Shown here one piece after another: positions 1 to 8,257 of a stretch of DNA of 64,000 nt. The position numbers were made by a program, and so were the translations under genes. Origin of the DNA: Thermohalobaculum sp965263335 (GTDB lineage Bacteria > Pseudomonadota > Alphaproteobacteria > Rhodobacterales > Rhodobacteraceae); assembly GCA_965263335.1 (NCBI GenBank), contig CBDHHE010000001.1, positions 248,001 through 312,000 of the forward strand, in the 5' to 3' direction. The notes beneath the pieces were generated by a model. It worked only from the letters and a program-made list of their open reading frames with translations. It had not been told where the DNA came from and did no database searches. Position 1 is the stretch's first letter. The number at the start of each line of letters is the position of its first letter.

Positions 1-475
1 GAGCAAATCCAAGAACGGCTCCCGTGAGGAATCCAGGTCGTGCGAGCGGAATGGCGATGCTCCAGAAGCGGTCCCAGGGACCGGCGCGCAAAGTTGCCGC
101 GACCTCGAGCGGGCGCTCCCCCATTGCCTCGAATGCGGTGCGGATCGGTTGCACGACAAACGGCATCGAGTAGATCACCGACCCGATTACAAGGCCTTCG
201 AAGCTGAAGGCCAGCGACCGGCCGCCCCAGAGACCGGCAATCCACCCCCCTGGCCCCTGTGGCCCCAGGGCGATCAGAAGATAGAATCCCAGAACTGTCG
301 GCGGCAGCACCAGAGGCAACGCAACGATTGCTGCGACCGCCTCCTTCCAACGGGCTGTTGACCGAGCCAGCCACCATGCAATGGGCGTGCCCACAAGCAA
401 CAGGATCACCGTGGTCACCGCCGCCAGCATCAGCGTCAGGCGCACAGGCGGCCAGAGCGCCGCGAGTTCAGGCAT
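1..475 (-). CDS. modB: Molybdate ABC transporter permease ModB (partial, 3' end outside window)
   Basis: Inner-membrane permease of the molybdate importer. The visible 158 residues begin MPELAALWPPVRLTLML and contain at least three hydrophobic segments. A cytoplasmic EAA-type loop is visible in the last residues (EVAATLRAGPWDRFWSIAIP), the site where the ATPase docks in binding-protein-dependent permeases. The gene lies 8 bases downstream of the modA stop, so the two are almost certainly co-transcribed. The ATPase modC is expected next but lies beyond the window edge. The start ATG (473-475) is the first one after modA. Assignment as ModB rather than another permease rests mainly on the adjacent modA. 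Confidence 0.88.
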   Translation of the reverse strand, partial: MPELAALWPPVRLTLMLAAVTTVILLLVGTPIAWWLARSTARWKEAVAAIVALPLVLPPTVLGFYLLIALGPQGPGGWIAGLWGGRSLAFSFEGLVIGSVIYSMPFVVQPIRTAFEAMGERPLEVAATLRAGPWDRFWSIAIPLARPGFLTGAVLGFA

Positions 476-483
476 CGGGTCTG

Positions 484-1260
484 CTACCCCCGCTCGTCCA
501 CGTCGATGCCATAGCCATAGCGCAGGATGACGGCCTGCGCATCCGGGCCTTTGAGAAAGTCAAGAAATGCAACGGCGGCGGTCCGGTCTTCAGCGTCGCT
601 CAGCAAGATTGCTTGCTGTGTGATCGGAGCGTGCAGACCGGATGGCACGACCCAGCGCGAGCCATCGGCGTGCCCGGCAATCTGGGCCTGCGACACGAAT
701 CCCAGTTCGGCGTTCCCCGTCGCGACGAACGCATAGGTCTGTGCGATGTTGGTGCCGCGCACGATTTTCCCGGTGACCTCGGCGCGACGGGCTTCGGGGG
801 CGAGCGACGCCATCGCCTCCAGCGCCGCAGCACCGTAGGGCGCCGTTGCCGGATTGGCGATTGCAATCCGGGTCACGTCGTCAGCCAGCAGTGCCTCGGG
901 TCCCGAGATGCGCCCGGCCTCACCGCTGAAAAGAGCGAGGCGGCCAATCGCGTAGGTGAAGCGCGTTTCGGGCACACCATAGCCTTCAGCCTCCGCCCGC
1001 TCCGGCCGATCAGCATCGGCAGCGAGATAGACGTCAAACGGAGCGCCCTGCGTGATCTGGGTAAAGAGCTGACCTGTGGCACCAAAGCTGAGCAGAGCCC
1101 GGTGTTCGGTCGATGCCTCGAAGAGCGCCGCGATCTCTCGCGCAGGTTGGCTGAAGTTGGCAGCGACCGCTATGCGCACCTCACCAGCGCTTGCAATGCA
1201 CGGCACTCCCGAGAGCGAGACCGCCAGAAGCCAGAGGCTCCGCACAACTTTCGCTTTCAT
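484..1260 (-). CDS. modA: Molybdate ABC transporter substrate-binding protein ModA
   Basis: Periplasmic molybdate/tungstate-binding protein of 258 residues, the usual size. It has a Sec signal peptide (residues 1-26, ending IASAGE). The start of the mature protein is typical of the family (RIAVAANFSQP), and a ligand-loop segment NPATAPYGAAA is recognisable. I chose the ATG at 1258-1260 because the signal peptide begins there and a GGAG lies a few bases upstream. An upstream in-frame extension to 1509 is possible but would bury the signal peptide. It heads the modA-modB unit. I see no recognisable ModE box upstream, so Mo-dependent control is not shown by the sequence. Confidence 0.92.
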   Translation of the reverse strand: MKAKVVRSLWLLAVSLSGVPCIASAGEVRIAVAANFSQPAREIAALFEASTEHRALLSFGATGQLFTQITQGAPFDVYLAADADRPERAEAEGYGVPETRFTYAIGRLALFSGEAGRISGPEALLADDVTRIAIANPATAPYGAAALEAMASLAPEARRAEVTGKIVRGTNIAQTYAFVATGNAELGFVSQAQIAGHADGSRWVVPSGLHAPITQQAILLSDAEDRTAAVAFLDFLKGPDAQAVILRYGYGIDVDERG

Positions 1261-1602
1261 ATTGCTGGCTCCGTCCCCCAAATGTCCTGTGCACACCCCT
1301 ACCCGCAAAAGCGACCCAGTTGCCCTAACAACTATGTTCCGGGACACGCTTCTGCCAGTCGAACCGATCATAACGCAGCGCCTTAGGTCACGGTTCCAAA
1401 ACGAAAATCCTCTTACGGTCCATGCCATCGAAAGAAGCTCAACGACTTCCGTGGGTTCCTCGAAAAGAGAACATTCCGTGAAAATATTCCTGGTCGATTC
1501 CGGGAACACATCCGAACGGGCACCCGTTTAGCGTGCACCAGAACGGATCTGGACCCGGCACGGAATGATCTGAGCCGGGTGGTGTGAGAACGGGAGAACA
1601 CC
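1261..1602. other. Intergenic region between divergent modA and EF-hand gene
   Basis: About 340 bases with no convincing gene. Short open frames here have no family resemblance. It must hold the modA promoter (minus) and the promoter of the EF-hand gene (plus). I found no palindromic Mo-box or other clear operator. Confidence 0.5.
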
Positions 1603-1848
1603 ATGCAAAAGCTCACAATGTACTTCTTCACGAGCGTGATCCTCGCCGGCGCCACTGCGTACGCCGCAGACGAGTTCACCGCAGTGGACACCAATGGTGA
1701 TGGCGGACTGACCATCGATGAAGTTCAGGCGGCCATGCCCAATGTCGGTGTCGGGGCGTTCGTGCAGGCGGACCAGAATGCAGATGGCATTCTGTCCGAG
1801 GATGAGTTCCTCACGGCCATGAACGAGGGCGTGCTCACCAGCGGCTGA
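1603..1848 (+). CDS. Small secreted EF-hand calcium-binding protein
   Basis: An 81-residue protein with a signal peptide (residues 1-21, ending TAYAA) and two EF-hand loops: DTNGDGGLTIDE and DQNADGILSEDE. Both loops have acidic or Asn residues at positions 1, 3 and 5 and a Glu at 12, so both should bind Ca2+. It therefore looks like a minimal periplasmic calcium-binding protein. A purine-rich GGGAGAA lies just before the ATG. It is a single-gene unit, convergent with the next gene and separated from it by a strong hairpin. Its partner or target is unknown. Confidence 0.85.
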   Translation: MQKLTMYFFTSVILAGATAYAADEFTAVDTNGDGGLTIDEVQAAMPNVGVGAFVQADQNADGILSEDEFLTAMNEGVLTSG

Positions 1849-1856
1849 TCAGTCAC

Positions 1857-1886
1857 CCGGCCCGGCGCTCACCCTCGCCGGGCCGG
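1857..1886. terminator. Perfect 11-bp GC stem-loop between convergent genes
   Basis: CCGGCCCGGCG (1857-1867) and CGCCGGGCCGG (1876-1886) pair perfectly around an 8-base loop. The hairpin lies directly after the EF-hand stop and before the stop of the convergent hydrolase gene. It can serve as a bidirectional terminator, although no long T-run follows on either strand. Confidence 0.65.
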
Positions 1887-1901
1887 ACCGCACGTTCAGC
1901 T

Positions 1902-2741
1902 TCAGCGGTTGATCGCGCCCGAATTCACCAGCCAGCGCGCCATGCCGCGGACATTGAGTTCACGCCAGGAGTCGTACTGGCCCCAATCCTTATAGCGCTC
2001 CATCTGAATCTCGAGCACAAGCTGCTCCTCGGACTTGCCGTCCTTCAAGCCCTCGAGAACCCGGGCGCGGAGGCTTTCGATATAGGTCCGCGTTGCGGTG
2101 ACATCGTCCGGCGTGCCGAGGGCGCCGTGCCCGGGCGCAAGAATATCGAAGTCAAGCGCCTCGACCTTCTCGACCTGTCCGATCCATCCATCGATGTCGG
2201 AACCTGGAAAGTCCCTGTACGGCAGTCGCTTCGCGCTGACCGCATCAACGACGAACCCCACCCGCTCGGGCCGGATCACCATTGCGATAAGGTCTTCTCC
2301 GTGGCCCGGTCCGAGGTAGGTGAGCTCGATGGTCTTGGTGCCGACTTCGATCGTCAGCTCATCATCGAACCGCGTCGTCGGCGCAACGCCATCAATTGTC
2401 TCCGGTGCGTTCGCCTGGGCAATCACCTCGGCGGTTTCGGCGAACACGGCGCCGCCCGAGGCGTGATCCGGATGGCTGTGTGAGTAGATGAGATGCGTGA
2501 CCGGCTCGTCGAAACGCGACGCGAGTTCGTTCGACAGCCACTCTGCCGCTTCCGCATTGATGGGATCGGTGACAACGATTCCCTCACCCGTGACCACGAA
2601 GATCGAATAGTGAAAGTTGTTCTGGAACCGGTAGACATCACCGGTGATCGGGGTGATCTCGCGCGTCTGCTGGGCGTCAACTGAACCGGTCAGGACCGCG
2701 CCAAGAACCGCCGCAAAGGACAAAATGCGTGCCGCCTTCAT
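1902..2741 (-). CDS. Secreted metallo-beta-lactamase-fold hydrolase
   Basis: A 279-residue protein with a signal peptide (1-23) followed by an MBL fold. The zinc motif HSHPDH is at residues 88-93. Further conserved elements are GPGHGED, a central FVVDAVSAKRLP segment and a late APGHG. This architecture matches periplasmic MBL-fold hydrolases of the SoxH/quinoprotein-relay type, so it should be a binuclear-zinc hydrolase. The substrate cannot be inferred. It is monocistronic here, and the usual sulfur-oxidation or quinoprotein partners are absent. The start ATG at 2739-2741 gives a clean signal peptide and has GGAGGAAG about 7 bases upstream. Confidence 0.85.
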   Translation of the reverse strand: MKAARILSFAAVLGAVLTGSVDAQQTREITPITGDVYRFQNNFHYSIFVVTGEGIVVTDPINAEAAEWLSNELASRFDEPVTHLIYSHSHPDHASGGAVFAETAEVIAQANAPETIDGVAPTTRFDDELTIEVGTKTIELTYLGPGHGEDLIAMVIRPERVGFVVDAVSAKRLPYRDFPGSDIDGWIGQVEKVEALDFDILAPGHGALGTPDDVTATRTYIESLRARVLEGLKDGKSEEQLVLEIQMERYKDWGQYDSWRELNVRGMARWLVNSGAINR

Positions 2742-2889
2742 CGCCGCTTCCTCCTATTTGTGCCCGTTCTCGCCCCTGTACAGCCTACCTGAGCGCCTCG
2801 TTTCAGTCACCGCCCGATGATCTTAACCTGCCTTTCACTGAGTGCGTGCATGGGTTAGCGTCGTCCGCTAACGTGCCGGAGGGTGAAGA

Positions 2890-3717
2890 ATGCCGATCCA
2901 ATTCAATGCGATGGTCCTGCTAGAGAAGCCGTGGACCATTGACATCGACCTGCTCGCCGAGAAGGTCAGCGAGGACTTCCCGGGGATCGGTGTGGTCGAG
3001 GCAATGCCGGGATTGGGCGGAGAGGGCGAGGCCGGTCTTCTGACAATCGACGGCGGCATGGTGGTCATCGACTTCATTGATCAGCCGATGCCGGCCGAGA
3101 AACTCGCCCCACCCTTGATGACGATGCAGAGCTGGGCCAGCGATACAGCAGTCCGGGCTCACACCGCGCATCTGTCGATTTCCTGCGGCGGAGATCTCGA
3201 AGGTCTTCAAGGCGCCAAGGCGTTTGCAGCCGCGACACACTTCGTCACATCGACCCTCGCGGGGCTCGCACCGGCAACGGCCGTGTTCTGGCCCGAAAGC
3301 TGGTGCCTGAGCGAGCCCGAAACGTTTCAGGCATCCAGCCAACGCCTGCTGCAGGCCACGATGCCGATCAGCGCCTGGCTGACGTTTGCCGCCGTTGTGC
3401 CCAAAGGTGCAAATCCTGAAACGGCTCTGGGAATGGTTAGCTACGGGATGCGCCCCTTCATCGGGCGCGAACTGGAACTCGCCCCGGCGCCGGTCAACGC
3501 CGAGACAGCTCTTCGGCGCATCGCCTCGATCGCCCGCAGTGCGTTGGACCATGGCCTCGAGTTGTCGGATGGCTTGCGGATCGAGGGAGTCGATGGCGAG
3601 ATCGGCATAACTGCGCGCGAGCGGACCTTCTGGCTGAGACGGGAGCAATCCGCCTACGTGCTGGTCGCAGATGATGCGATCGTGGATTCCGAGGCGCTCA
3701 AACCTATGAGCGCCTGA
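2890..3717 (+). CDS. DUF4261-like protein of unknown function
   Basis: A 275-residue cytoplasmic protein without signal or membrane segments. It opens with an MVLLEKPW element, then VVIDFIDQPMPA and an AHLSISCGG segment, and ends in a SDGLRIEGVDG region. I recognise these as resembling DUF4261-containing proteins, whose function is unknown. The start ATG at 2890 has GGAGGGTGAA directly upstream. It sits alone between an MBL hydrolase and the chromate transporter, with which it converges. Function is not assigned. Confidence 0.6.
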   Translation: MPIQFNAMVLLEKPWTIDIDLLAEKVSEDFPGIGVVEAMPGLGGEGEAGLLTIDGGMVVIDFIDQPMPAEKLAPPLMTMQSWASDTAVRAHTAHLSISCGGDLEGLQGAKAFAAATHFVTSTLAGLAPATAVFWPESWCLSEPETFQASSQRLLQATMPISAWLTFAAVVPKGANPETALGMVSYGMRPFIGRELELAPAPVNAETALRRIASIARSALDHGLELSDGLRIEGVDGEIGITARERTFWLRREQSAYVLVADDAIVDSEALKPMSA

Positions 3718-3742
3718 GCGCACGCTGGCTCAGGCACTCAGA

Positions 3743-4999
3743 CTAGAGCCATCCCAGCAGGTGCAGCGCGGCTCCTGCGACAAGACCCGCCCCTATCAGC
3801 GTCATCATTCCCAGGCGCGCCCAGAACACGAGCGGCACGGCTGCGGCGAAGAGCGCCAGCTTTACCCATTCCGGCGAGCTGAAGCCGGAGGGGAAGAAAG
3901 ATGCCTCCGCGAGAAACAACGCCAGATTTGCGATCACCCCCACCACGGCGGCTGAAACACCGGCCAGCGCCCGGCGCGCCCATCGCACGGACTGGATGCG
4001 CTCGACCACGGGTGCGAAGGCAAGGATCAGCATGAAGCTGGGGGCAAACGTGTAGAACGTTGCCAGCAAAGCGGTTACCGCGCCCGCTGTGAAGGTGCTC
4101 TCGGCCGACCACCCGGCGAAGAAGCCCGCATAAGTGTTGACCAGGATCAGCGGACCAGGTGTCGCCTCGGCAATCGCGAGCCCGTTGAGCATCGCTGCAG
4201 GCGAAAGCCAGCCGTAGGCTTCCACGGCTTGCTGGGCCACATAAGGCAACAGAGCATAAGCGCCTCCGAACGAGACGAAGGCCGCTGTGGTGAAAAGGAA
4301 CGCCACCCCATCAAAGGGATCGCTACCGCCCAGAACCCGCACCACCAGCCAAACCAGCACGATGAGGCCCGCAAACGCGATGACAACTCTGGACGCATGC
4401 CGCCAGAGACCTCCGCCTGCCTCAACGGGCGCGTCCGCCGCCTCCTCTGCCGGGAGGACCAGTCCGATCAGTGCCGCCAACGCAATGACAACGGGGAACG
4501 GAGCACCAAAGACCCAGAGCGCCAAGAAGGCAGCGATGGCAACGGACAGATGCCAAGGGCCGGCGATCGAGCGTTGTCCGATTCGGACGAGGGCCGCGAT
4601 CACCAAGACAATGACAAAGGGCTGAACGCCTGCAAAGAGCGCCGCAATCAGACCGACCTCGCCATAGGCCGCAGCAACCCAGGCCAGGATCGTCATGAGC
4701 GCCGCACCAGGCAGGATGAACGCCAGGCCCGCAGCGAGACCGCCCGCGAGACCGTTGAGCCGCCAGCCAAGCCATGTTGCGAGCTGTTGCGCCTCAGGGC
4801 CCGGCAGCATCATGGAAAAGGCCAGACCGCGCCCGAAGCTCTCCGAGCTGATCCAGCCCCGGCGGTTGACGACTTCTTCCTGCATGAGAGCGATCTGACC
4901 CGCCGGACCGCCAAACGACAAGAGACCGATGCGGATCCAAACAGGCAGCGCGGCCTTCATCGATGTCTGGGCGTCCTGTACCTCGATATCAGTTTTCAT
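3743..4999 (-). CDS. chrA: Chromate transporter ChrA
   Basis: A CHR-superfamily membrane protein of 418 residues with about ten hydrophobic segments. It has two homologous halves, the usual long-chain form. The first half carries FGGPAGQIALMQEE and MLPGPEAQQLATWLG. The second half repeats FGGAYALLPYV and ATPGPLILVNTYAGF. Family members export chromate from the cytoplasm, probably by proton exchange. I chose the ATG at 4997-4999 because GGAGG lies six bases upstream; longer in-frame starts to 5029 lack this. No chrB regulator is adjacent. Confidence 0.92.
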   Translation of the reverse strand: MKTDIEVQDAQTSMKAALPVWIRIGLLSFGGPAGQIALMQEEVVNRRGWISSESFGRGLAFSMMLPGPEAQQLATWLGWRLNGLAGGLAAGLAFILPGAALMTILAWVAAAYGEVGLIAALFAGVQPFVIVLVIAALVRIGQRSIAGPWHLSVAIAAFLALWVFGAPFPVVIALAALIGLVLPAEEAADAPVEAGGGLWRHASRVVIAFAGLIVLVWLVVRVLGGSDPFDGVAFLFTTAAFVSFGGAYALLPYVAQQAVEAYGWLSPAAMLNGLAIAEATPGPLILVNTYAGFFAGWSAESTFTAGAVTALLATFYTFAPSFMLILAFAPVVERIQSVRWARRALAGVSAAVVGVIANLALFLAEASFFPSGFSSPEWVKLALFAAAVPLVFWARLGMMTLIGAGLVAGAALHLLGWL

Positions 5000-5343
5000 G
5001 ACCGGCCTCCATGGGCTGCAGCCCGCCATGAGAACCAGGAATAGAACACCGAAGTTGTTGAGCGCTGTCAGGCATACGCAGCTCCCTCGCTAAAGGACCA
5101 TGCGGCGATGCTTGGGCACGATTGCCTGACTGCGGGAGATCGCACCACCCCGCTGAAGCTAGATAGCGCCGGTGCCGCGTCGCTGCAAGTGAGCAGACGC
5201 CAATGTCGCCCGCTCTTTTCGAGCCGCTGCAGGCCGAAGCGCCCTGCATCGCTCAATCGCGTTGGTCAAGAAAGCGCAGCACCGTCGTCTGCGCCAACGC
5301 GCACCGATTTCAGTTCAGGGCAGGAGGACAGCCGATGTGTTGA
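5000..5343. other. Intergenic region upstream of chrA
   Basis: No convincing gene. Short open frames overlap on both strands but none resembles a family. It should contain the chrA promoter (minus strand). Confidence 0.4.
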
Positions 5344-5610
5344 TCAAGTGATCAGAATTCTCAGCACCTCGATGCCCAGAAGCGCGACGATCGGCGTGAG
5401 ATCGAGTGGACGTGTGTCCGGCATCACAGACCGGATCGGTCGATAGATTGGCTCGAACAGTCGCTCGAGTCCCGTCCAAATTGCTCGCACGAACGGCTGC
5501 TGCGGGTTCAGAACCTGAAAGCTGACCAGCAGCGAAACAATGACGTGCGCGATGATCAGGAATCGGGCAACCCCGAGCAGGAGAAGGACAATCTGTTGCA
5601 GGTCGCTCAT
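5344..5610 (-). CDS. YggT family integral membrane protein
   Basis: An 88-residue protein with two hydrophobic segments (about residues 6-30 and 66-86). Between them is the family hallmark: a short amphipathic stretch LFEPIYRPIRSVMPDTRPLDLTPIVALL. YggT proteins are inner-membrane proteins linked to osmotic tolerance, ion homeostasis or cell-division-associated functions in various bacteria; no precise activity is known. The start ATG at 5608-5610 fits the usual length. It stands alone upstream (on the other strand) of tRNA-Ala. Confidence 0.85.
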   Translation of the reverse strand: MSDLQQIVLLLLGVARFLIIAHVIVSLLVSFQVLNPQQPFVRAIWTGLERLFEPIYRPIRSVMPDTRPLDLTPIVALLGIEVLRILIT

Positions 5611-5760
5611 CTTGCGCTCCCATTGTGCGCTGCACCGTGCGGCGGATTCGGGCCGCGCACTACGTAGTCTGCTGGCACGCGCGGCGCAAGGCGCTTGACA
5701 GCATCCGGAGGCACGCGTAGCAAGCTGCCGCTCGCGGCGATTGGGACGCGATGCACCCTT

Positions 5761-5836
5761 GGGGCCGTAGCTCAGATGGGAGAGCGCTGCGTTCGCAATG
5801 CAGAGGTCAGGGGTTCGATCCCCCTCGGCTCCACCA
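5761..5836 (+). tRNA. tRNA-Ala (anticodon CGC)
   Basis: A 76-base cloverleaf with encoded CCA. The acceptor stem GGGGCCG/CGGCTCC has one G-T pair. The D arm is GCTC...GAGC. The anticodon stem CTGCG/TGCAG encloses the loop TTCGCAA, giving anticodon CGC (reads GCG). The T arm contains GGTTCGATC. The DNA just downstream is a graveyard of mobile-element genes, which suggests that this tRNA was an integration site. I did not find a second copy of the tRNA 3' end that would mark the other attachment site. Confidence 0.97.
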
Positions 5837-6019
5837 CAGACCGCGTTTATGTGATTGAAAACGAACGATAAGCATACCTAGTTTGTCTATGGTTCCATTG
5901 TTTTTCCCCACAAGTGGAGAGTTTTCGCGTCGTCCGGGCTCCTAGAGAAAGTTTAGTGTGTTTGCTAGCCGAGCATTGAGGCTAGCCGGAGACAGTGACG
6001 TCTGCGTACTTGCGCAAGT

Positions 6020-6292
6020 GCAGAACATCAAACACTGACGATGCTCGCAGGGATCGCTCAGTTTGAGCGTGTTCTTCTCACCGAACTTGTCAATTCTGGC
6101 CTCCCCGCAGCCCGGGCTCAAGGCAGCAAGCTCGGACGCCAACCGGGTCACGCCCAAAAGCCGATCAGCTAGACTCTCAAGTCGTTCAAGCATTCGCCGA
6201 TGGACGCTCCTACCGCTGGATCGCCCGCAACCTTGGCATCTCAAAAACACCGTCACCGGCATCATGAAACGGCATCGTCAATCATCGCGATG
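6020..6292 (+). pseudogene. Decayed small serine recombinase (resolvase/invertase C-terminal part)
   Basis: Reading from the ATG at 6041 gives MLAGIAQFERVLLTEL and then a run ending AARAQGSKLGRQPG. This is the helix-E to linker region of small serine recombinases (compare ...LAEFERxLIxERT...AARAxGRKxGRP). A stop follows at about 6171. In another frame from 6181 the expected DNA-binding end appears: VVQAFADGRSYRWIARNLGISK. It is then broken again at a run of five A (6243-6247); one added base would restore NTVTGIMKRHR. The catalytic N-terminal domain is absent or unrecognisable. The gene therefore has at least two disabling changes and should be dead. Confidence 0.75.
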
Positions 6293-6770
6293 CAGGCAAC
6301 ACCGGACATTCGTGCGGGATGCGGCGAACTCGTAATTTGAGCCCAAGCTAACCGAGACGGCATACCTTCTGACATGCAATCTTGGAGGCAGACCGGACCT
6401 TCGTTTGCGGTCCGCTACTGGTATCTCTGCGCGACTGTAGACGCTCCGTTCGCTCTCCGATCTCCCCGAAAACTGACACAGCCATCTCGATCAGATCGAC
6501 GCCCGGCTCGCGCCTGACCTGGACGTTGCAACGATGAAGTGATGGGCAAGCGGAACGGCAAATTGTGACATCTGGCTTGTCGTTGGCTTTTTATGGTGTG
6601 GTCCGCCGCGGGCGCTGCACTGCTTCATGCCCGAGCTTCAATCCCGCCGATAAGACACGCTACGCAATCCATGCTGAGCTTTTTCGGAAGATGTCCTCGG
6701 TTACTCTTTGGCCAAGATTCGACCGTGCTCGACCATAGACATGAGTTGAGATCACCCGTCGTTGGCCTTC
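6293..6770. other. Non-coding or decayed DNA
   Basis: No frame resembles a protein family. It lies between a dead recombinase and a dead sulfotransferase, and probably includes the lost 5' part of the latter. The stretch 5837-6019 before the recombinase relic is likewise empty apart from a short inverted GCTAGCC/GGCTAGC pair near 5963-5980. Confidence 0.45.
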
Positions 6771-7355
6771 ATCGTTCGAGAAAAAGACCGGCGAGGCGGT
6801 CGAAAACGAAGTACGCCAGATCGAAACGGATGTTCTGTTCGTCAAGGAAGTGGCCAATTTCGGTGAAAGATTTGTCACCGACAGCATCTACACGGACTCG
6901 AGCCACACCTTCGTCTTGCGCTATCCTCGGGCCGCCTTGCGGTCACGCAAACGGGTTCGAAAGAACGAGATCGGCGAATGCGAATTTGGTTTCACCGCGC
7001 TGAGATGCATGTGGGACTGCTAGAAGGCCGAATTCGGCGAACTGCCGATCGTGGTTGAGGGCGAGTTCCTGCGCAATCACCCAGAAAGTGTCCTAAGGCA
7101 ATATTGCGATCGCATCAGGTTGGAGTTTCAACCGGCAATGTTGTCCTGGGAAGACGGCAATGTCCGCGAATGGAAACCATCCGAGGCCGAAGCCCATGCC
7201 AGGTTTCATAGGACTCTGGAGTCTTCCAAAGGCTCTATTGGGGCCGAAAACTCGAATACTCTGAGGTGACCTTCGATGCGCGCGAACAGCATATGATCGG
7301 CAGATCGCCGGAAATCTATCACGAAATCCTTCCCTACGCGATCACTCCGAACTAA
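6771..7355 (+). pseudogene. Broken sulfotransferase-like gene
   Basis: The plus strand reads as a protein of the sulfotransferase-like family often found beside aminotransferases. Recognisable pieces are FVKEVANFGERFVTD, SSHTFVLRYPRAALRS, then after a TAG at 7021-7023 KAEFGELPIVVEGEFLRN, HPESVLRQYCDRI and AMLSWEDGNVREW. The frame ends at 7269, but the expected tail SPEIYHEILPYAITPN continues in a different frame to a TAA at 7353-7355. There is thus one nonsense codon and one frameshift. The 5' end with the PAPS-binding P-loop is not recognisable. The following LysE gene starts 10 bases later and may once have been coupled to it. Confidence 0.7.
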
Positions 7356-7364
7356 GGGCATCGA

Positions 7365-8015
7365 GTGTTCTACTTTCCTGAATTCTCGCTGCTGCTTCCC
7401 TTCATTGCCGCCTGCTGGGTCCTGCAAACCAGCCCCGGTCCAGACATGTTTTTGTTGGTGGGCAAGGGTATTAGCTTTGGCAGACGCGAAGGCTTGCTAT
7501 GCGTGCTTGGGATCTTTCTGGCGGTGTTTGTTCAAGCCCCGCTTGTCGCCTTCGGTGCCGCCGCTGTCGTTGCACAATCGCCGCTGGCCTATTCGATCCT
7601 AAAGGGCATCGGGGCGGCGTATCTGATTTACCTTGCCATCAACAACCTGCGAACCTTCATGCAAGTCGCAAAGGGTCGGAATGTTTCGAAACTGCAAGAC
7701 CGCGGCAATTCGGTCCGCGATGGGTTCATTGCCAATACGACGAACCCAAAAGTCATCCTGTTCATGCTGGCCTTTGTACCGCAGTTCACGGATCCGATGC
7801 ACGGGGCGATCTATGTGCAGTTGCTGGTTCTGATCTTCATCATGAAGACGAACGGCCTTGTTGTGAATGGGTTGGTGGCAATTGCCGCGGGCAGTGTGAG
7901 ATCCTGGCTCAGCGACCGGGCAAACCAGGCAAAGTGGCAAAGTCTTCTGATCGCGTTGACGTTCTTTGTCATCGCGGGATGGTTCATTCTGGATATTGTT
8001 CAAACTTCAATGTGA
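7365..8015 (+). CDS. LysE/RhtB-family amino acid exporter
   Basis: A 216-residue inner-membrane protein with about six hydrophobic segments. Family signatures are PGPDMFLLVGKGISFGRREG near the start (about residues 25-44), an AAYLIYLAINNLR helix at about 85-98, and FIANTTNPKVILFMLAFVPQF at about 122-143. These proteins export amino acids or their derivatives. The start is a GTG at 7365 with AAGGGC just before it; no ATG gives full coverage of the first helix. The frame is intact although both neighbours are dead or mobile. The substrate cannot be predicted. Confidence 0.85.
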   Translation: MFYFPEFSLLLPFIAACWVLQTSPGPDMFLLVGKGISFGRREGLLCVLGIFLAVFVQAPLVAFGAAAVVAQSPLAYSILKGIGAAYLIYLAINNLRTFMQVAKGRNVSKLQDRGNSVRDGFIANTTNPKVILFMLAFVPQFTDPMHGAIYVQLLVLIFIMKTNGLVVNGLVAIAAGSVRSWLSDRANQAKWQSLLIALTFFVIAGWFILDIVQTSM

Positions 8016-8257
8016 GTCCGCATGGAGGCAGCGGGCACAAAGCTCTCGGCCCTGCGGGACGGGACCGAGCCTGCCGTGAAATTCTACACCCACGTCACCG
8101 GCCAGTTCGCGCCCTATGCCACCAACGCCATACACTTGTGTAGACGATACCCAAGCGGACGCCTCGACGAATCTATGACAAATGTCAGGCTCTCTAGATT
8201 CTGCTAATCCGTGCGCCGTCTAAATTTGGCGCGGCCCGGGCGACGATCAGCGCCGTT

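Noticed and set aside
1261..1602. ModE-type Mo-box upstream of modA
   Set aside because: No ATCGnTATATA-type palindrome was found.
5761..7364. Second copy of the tRNA-Ala 3' end as an attachment site
   Set aside because: Scanning for GGTTCGATCC plus the acceptor end in the downstream DNA gave nothing convincing.
8022..8207. Plus-strand 61-residue frame between the LysE gene and the IS6 element
   Set aside because: The first 40 residues look protein-like (EPAVKFYTHVTGQFAPYATNA), but I cannot assign a family and no ribosome site is clear. It may be a gene fragment left by the IS insertion.
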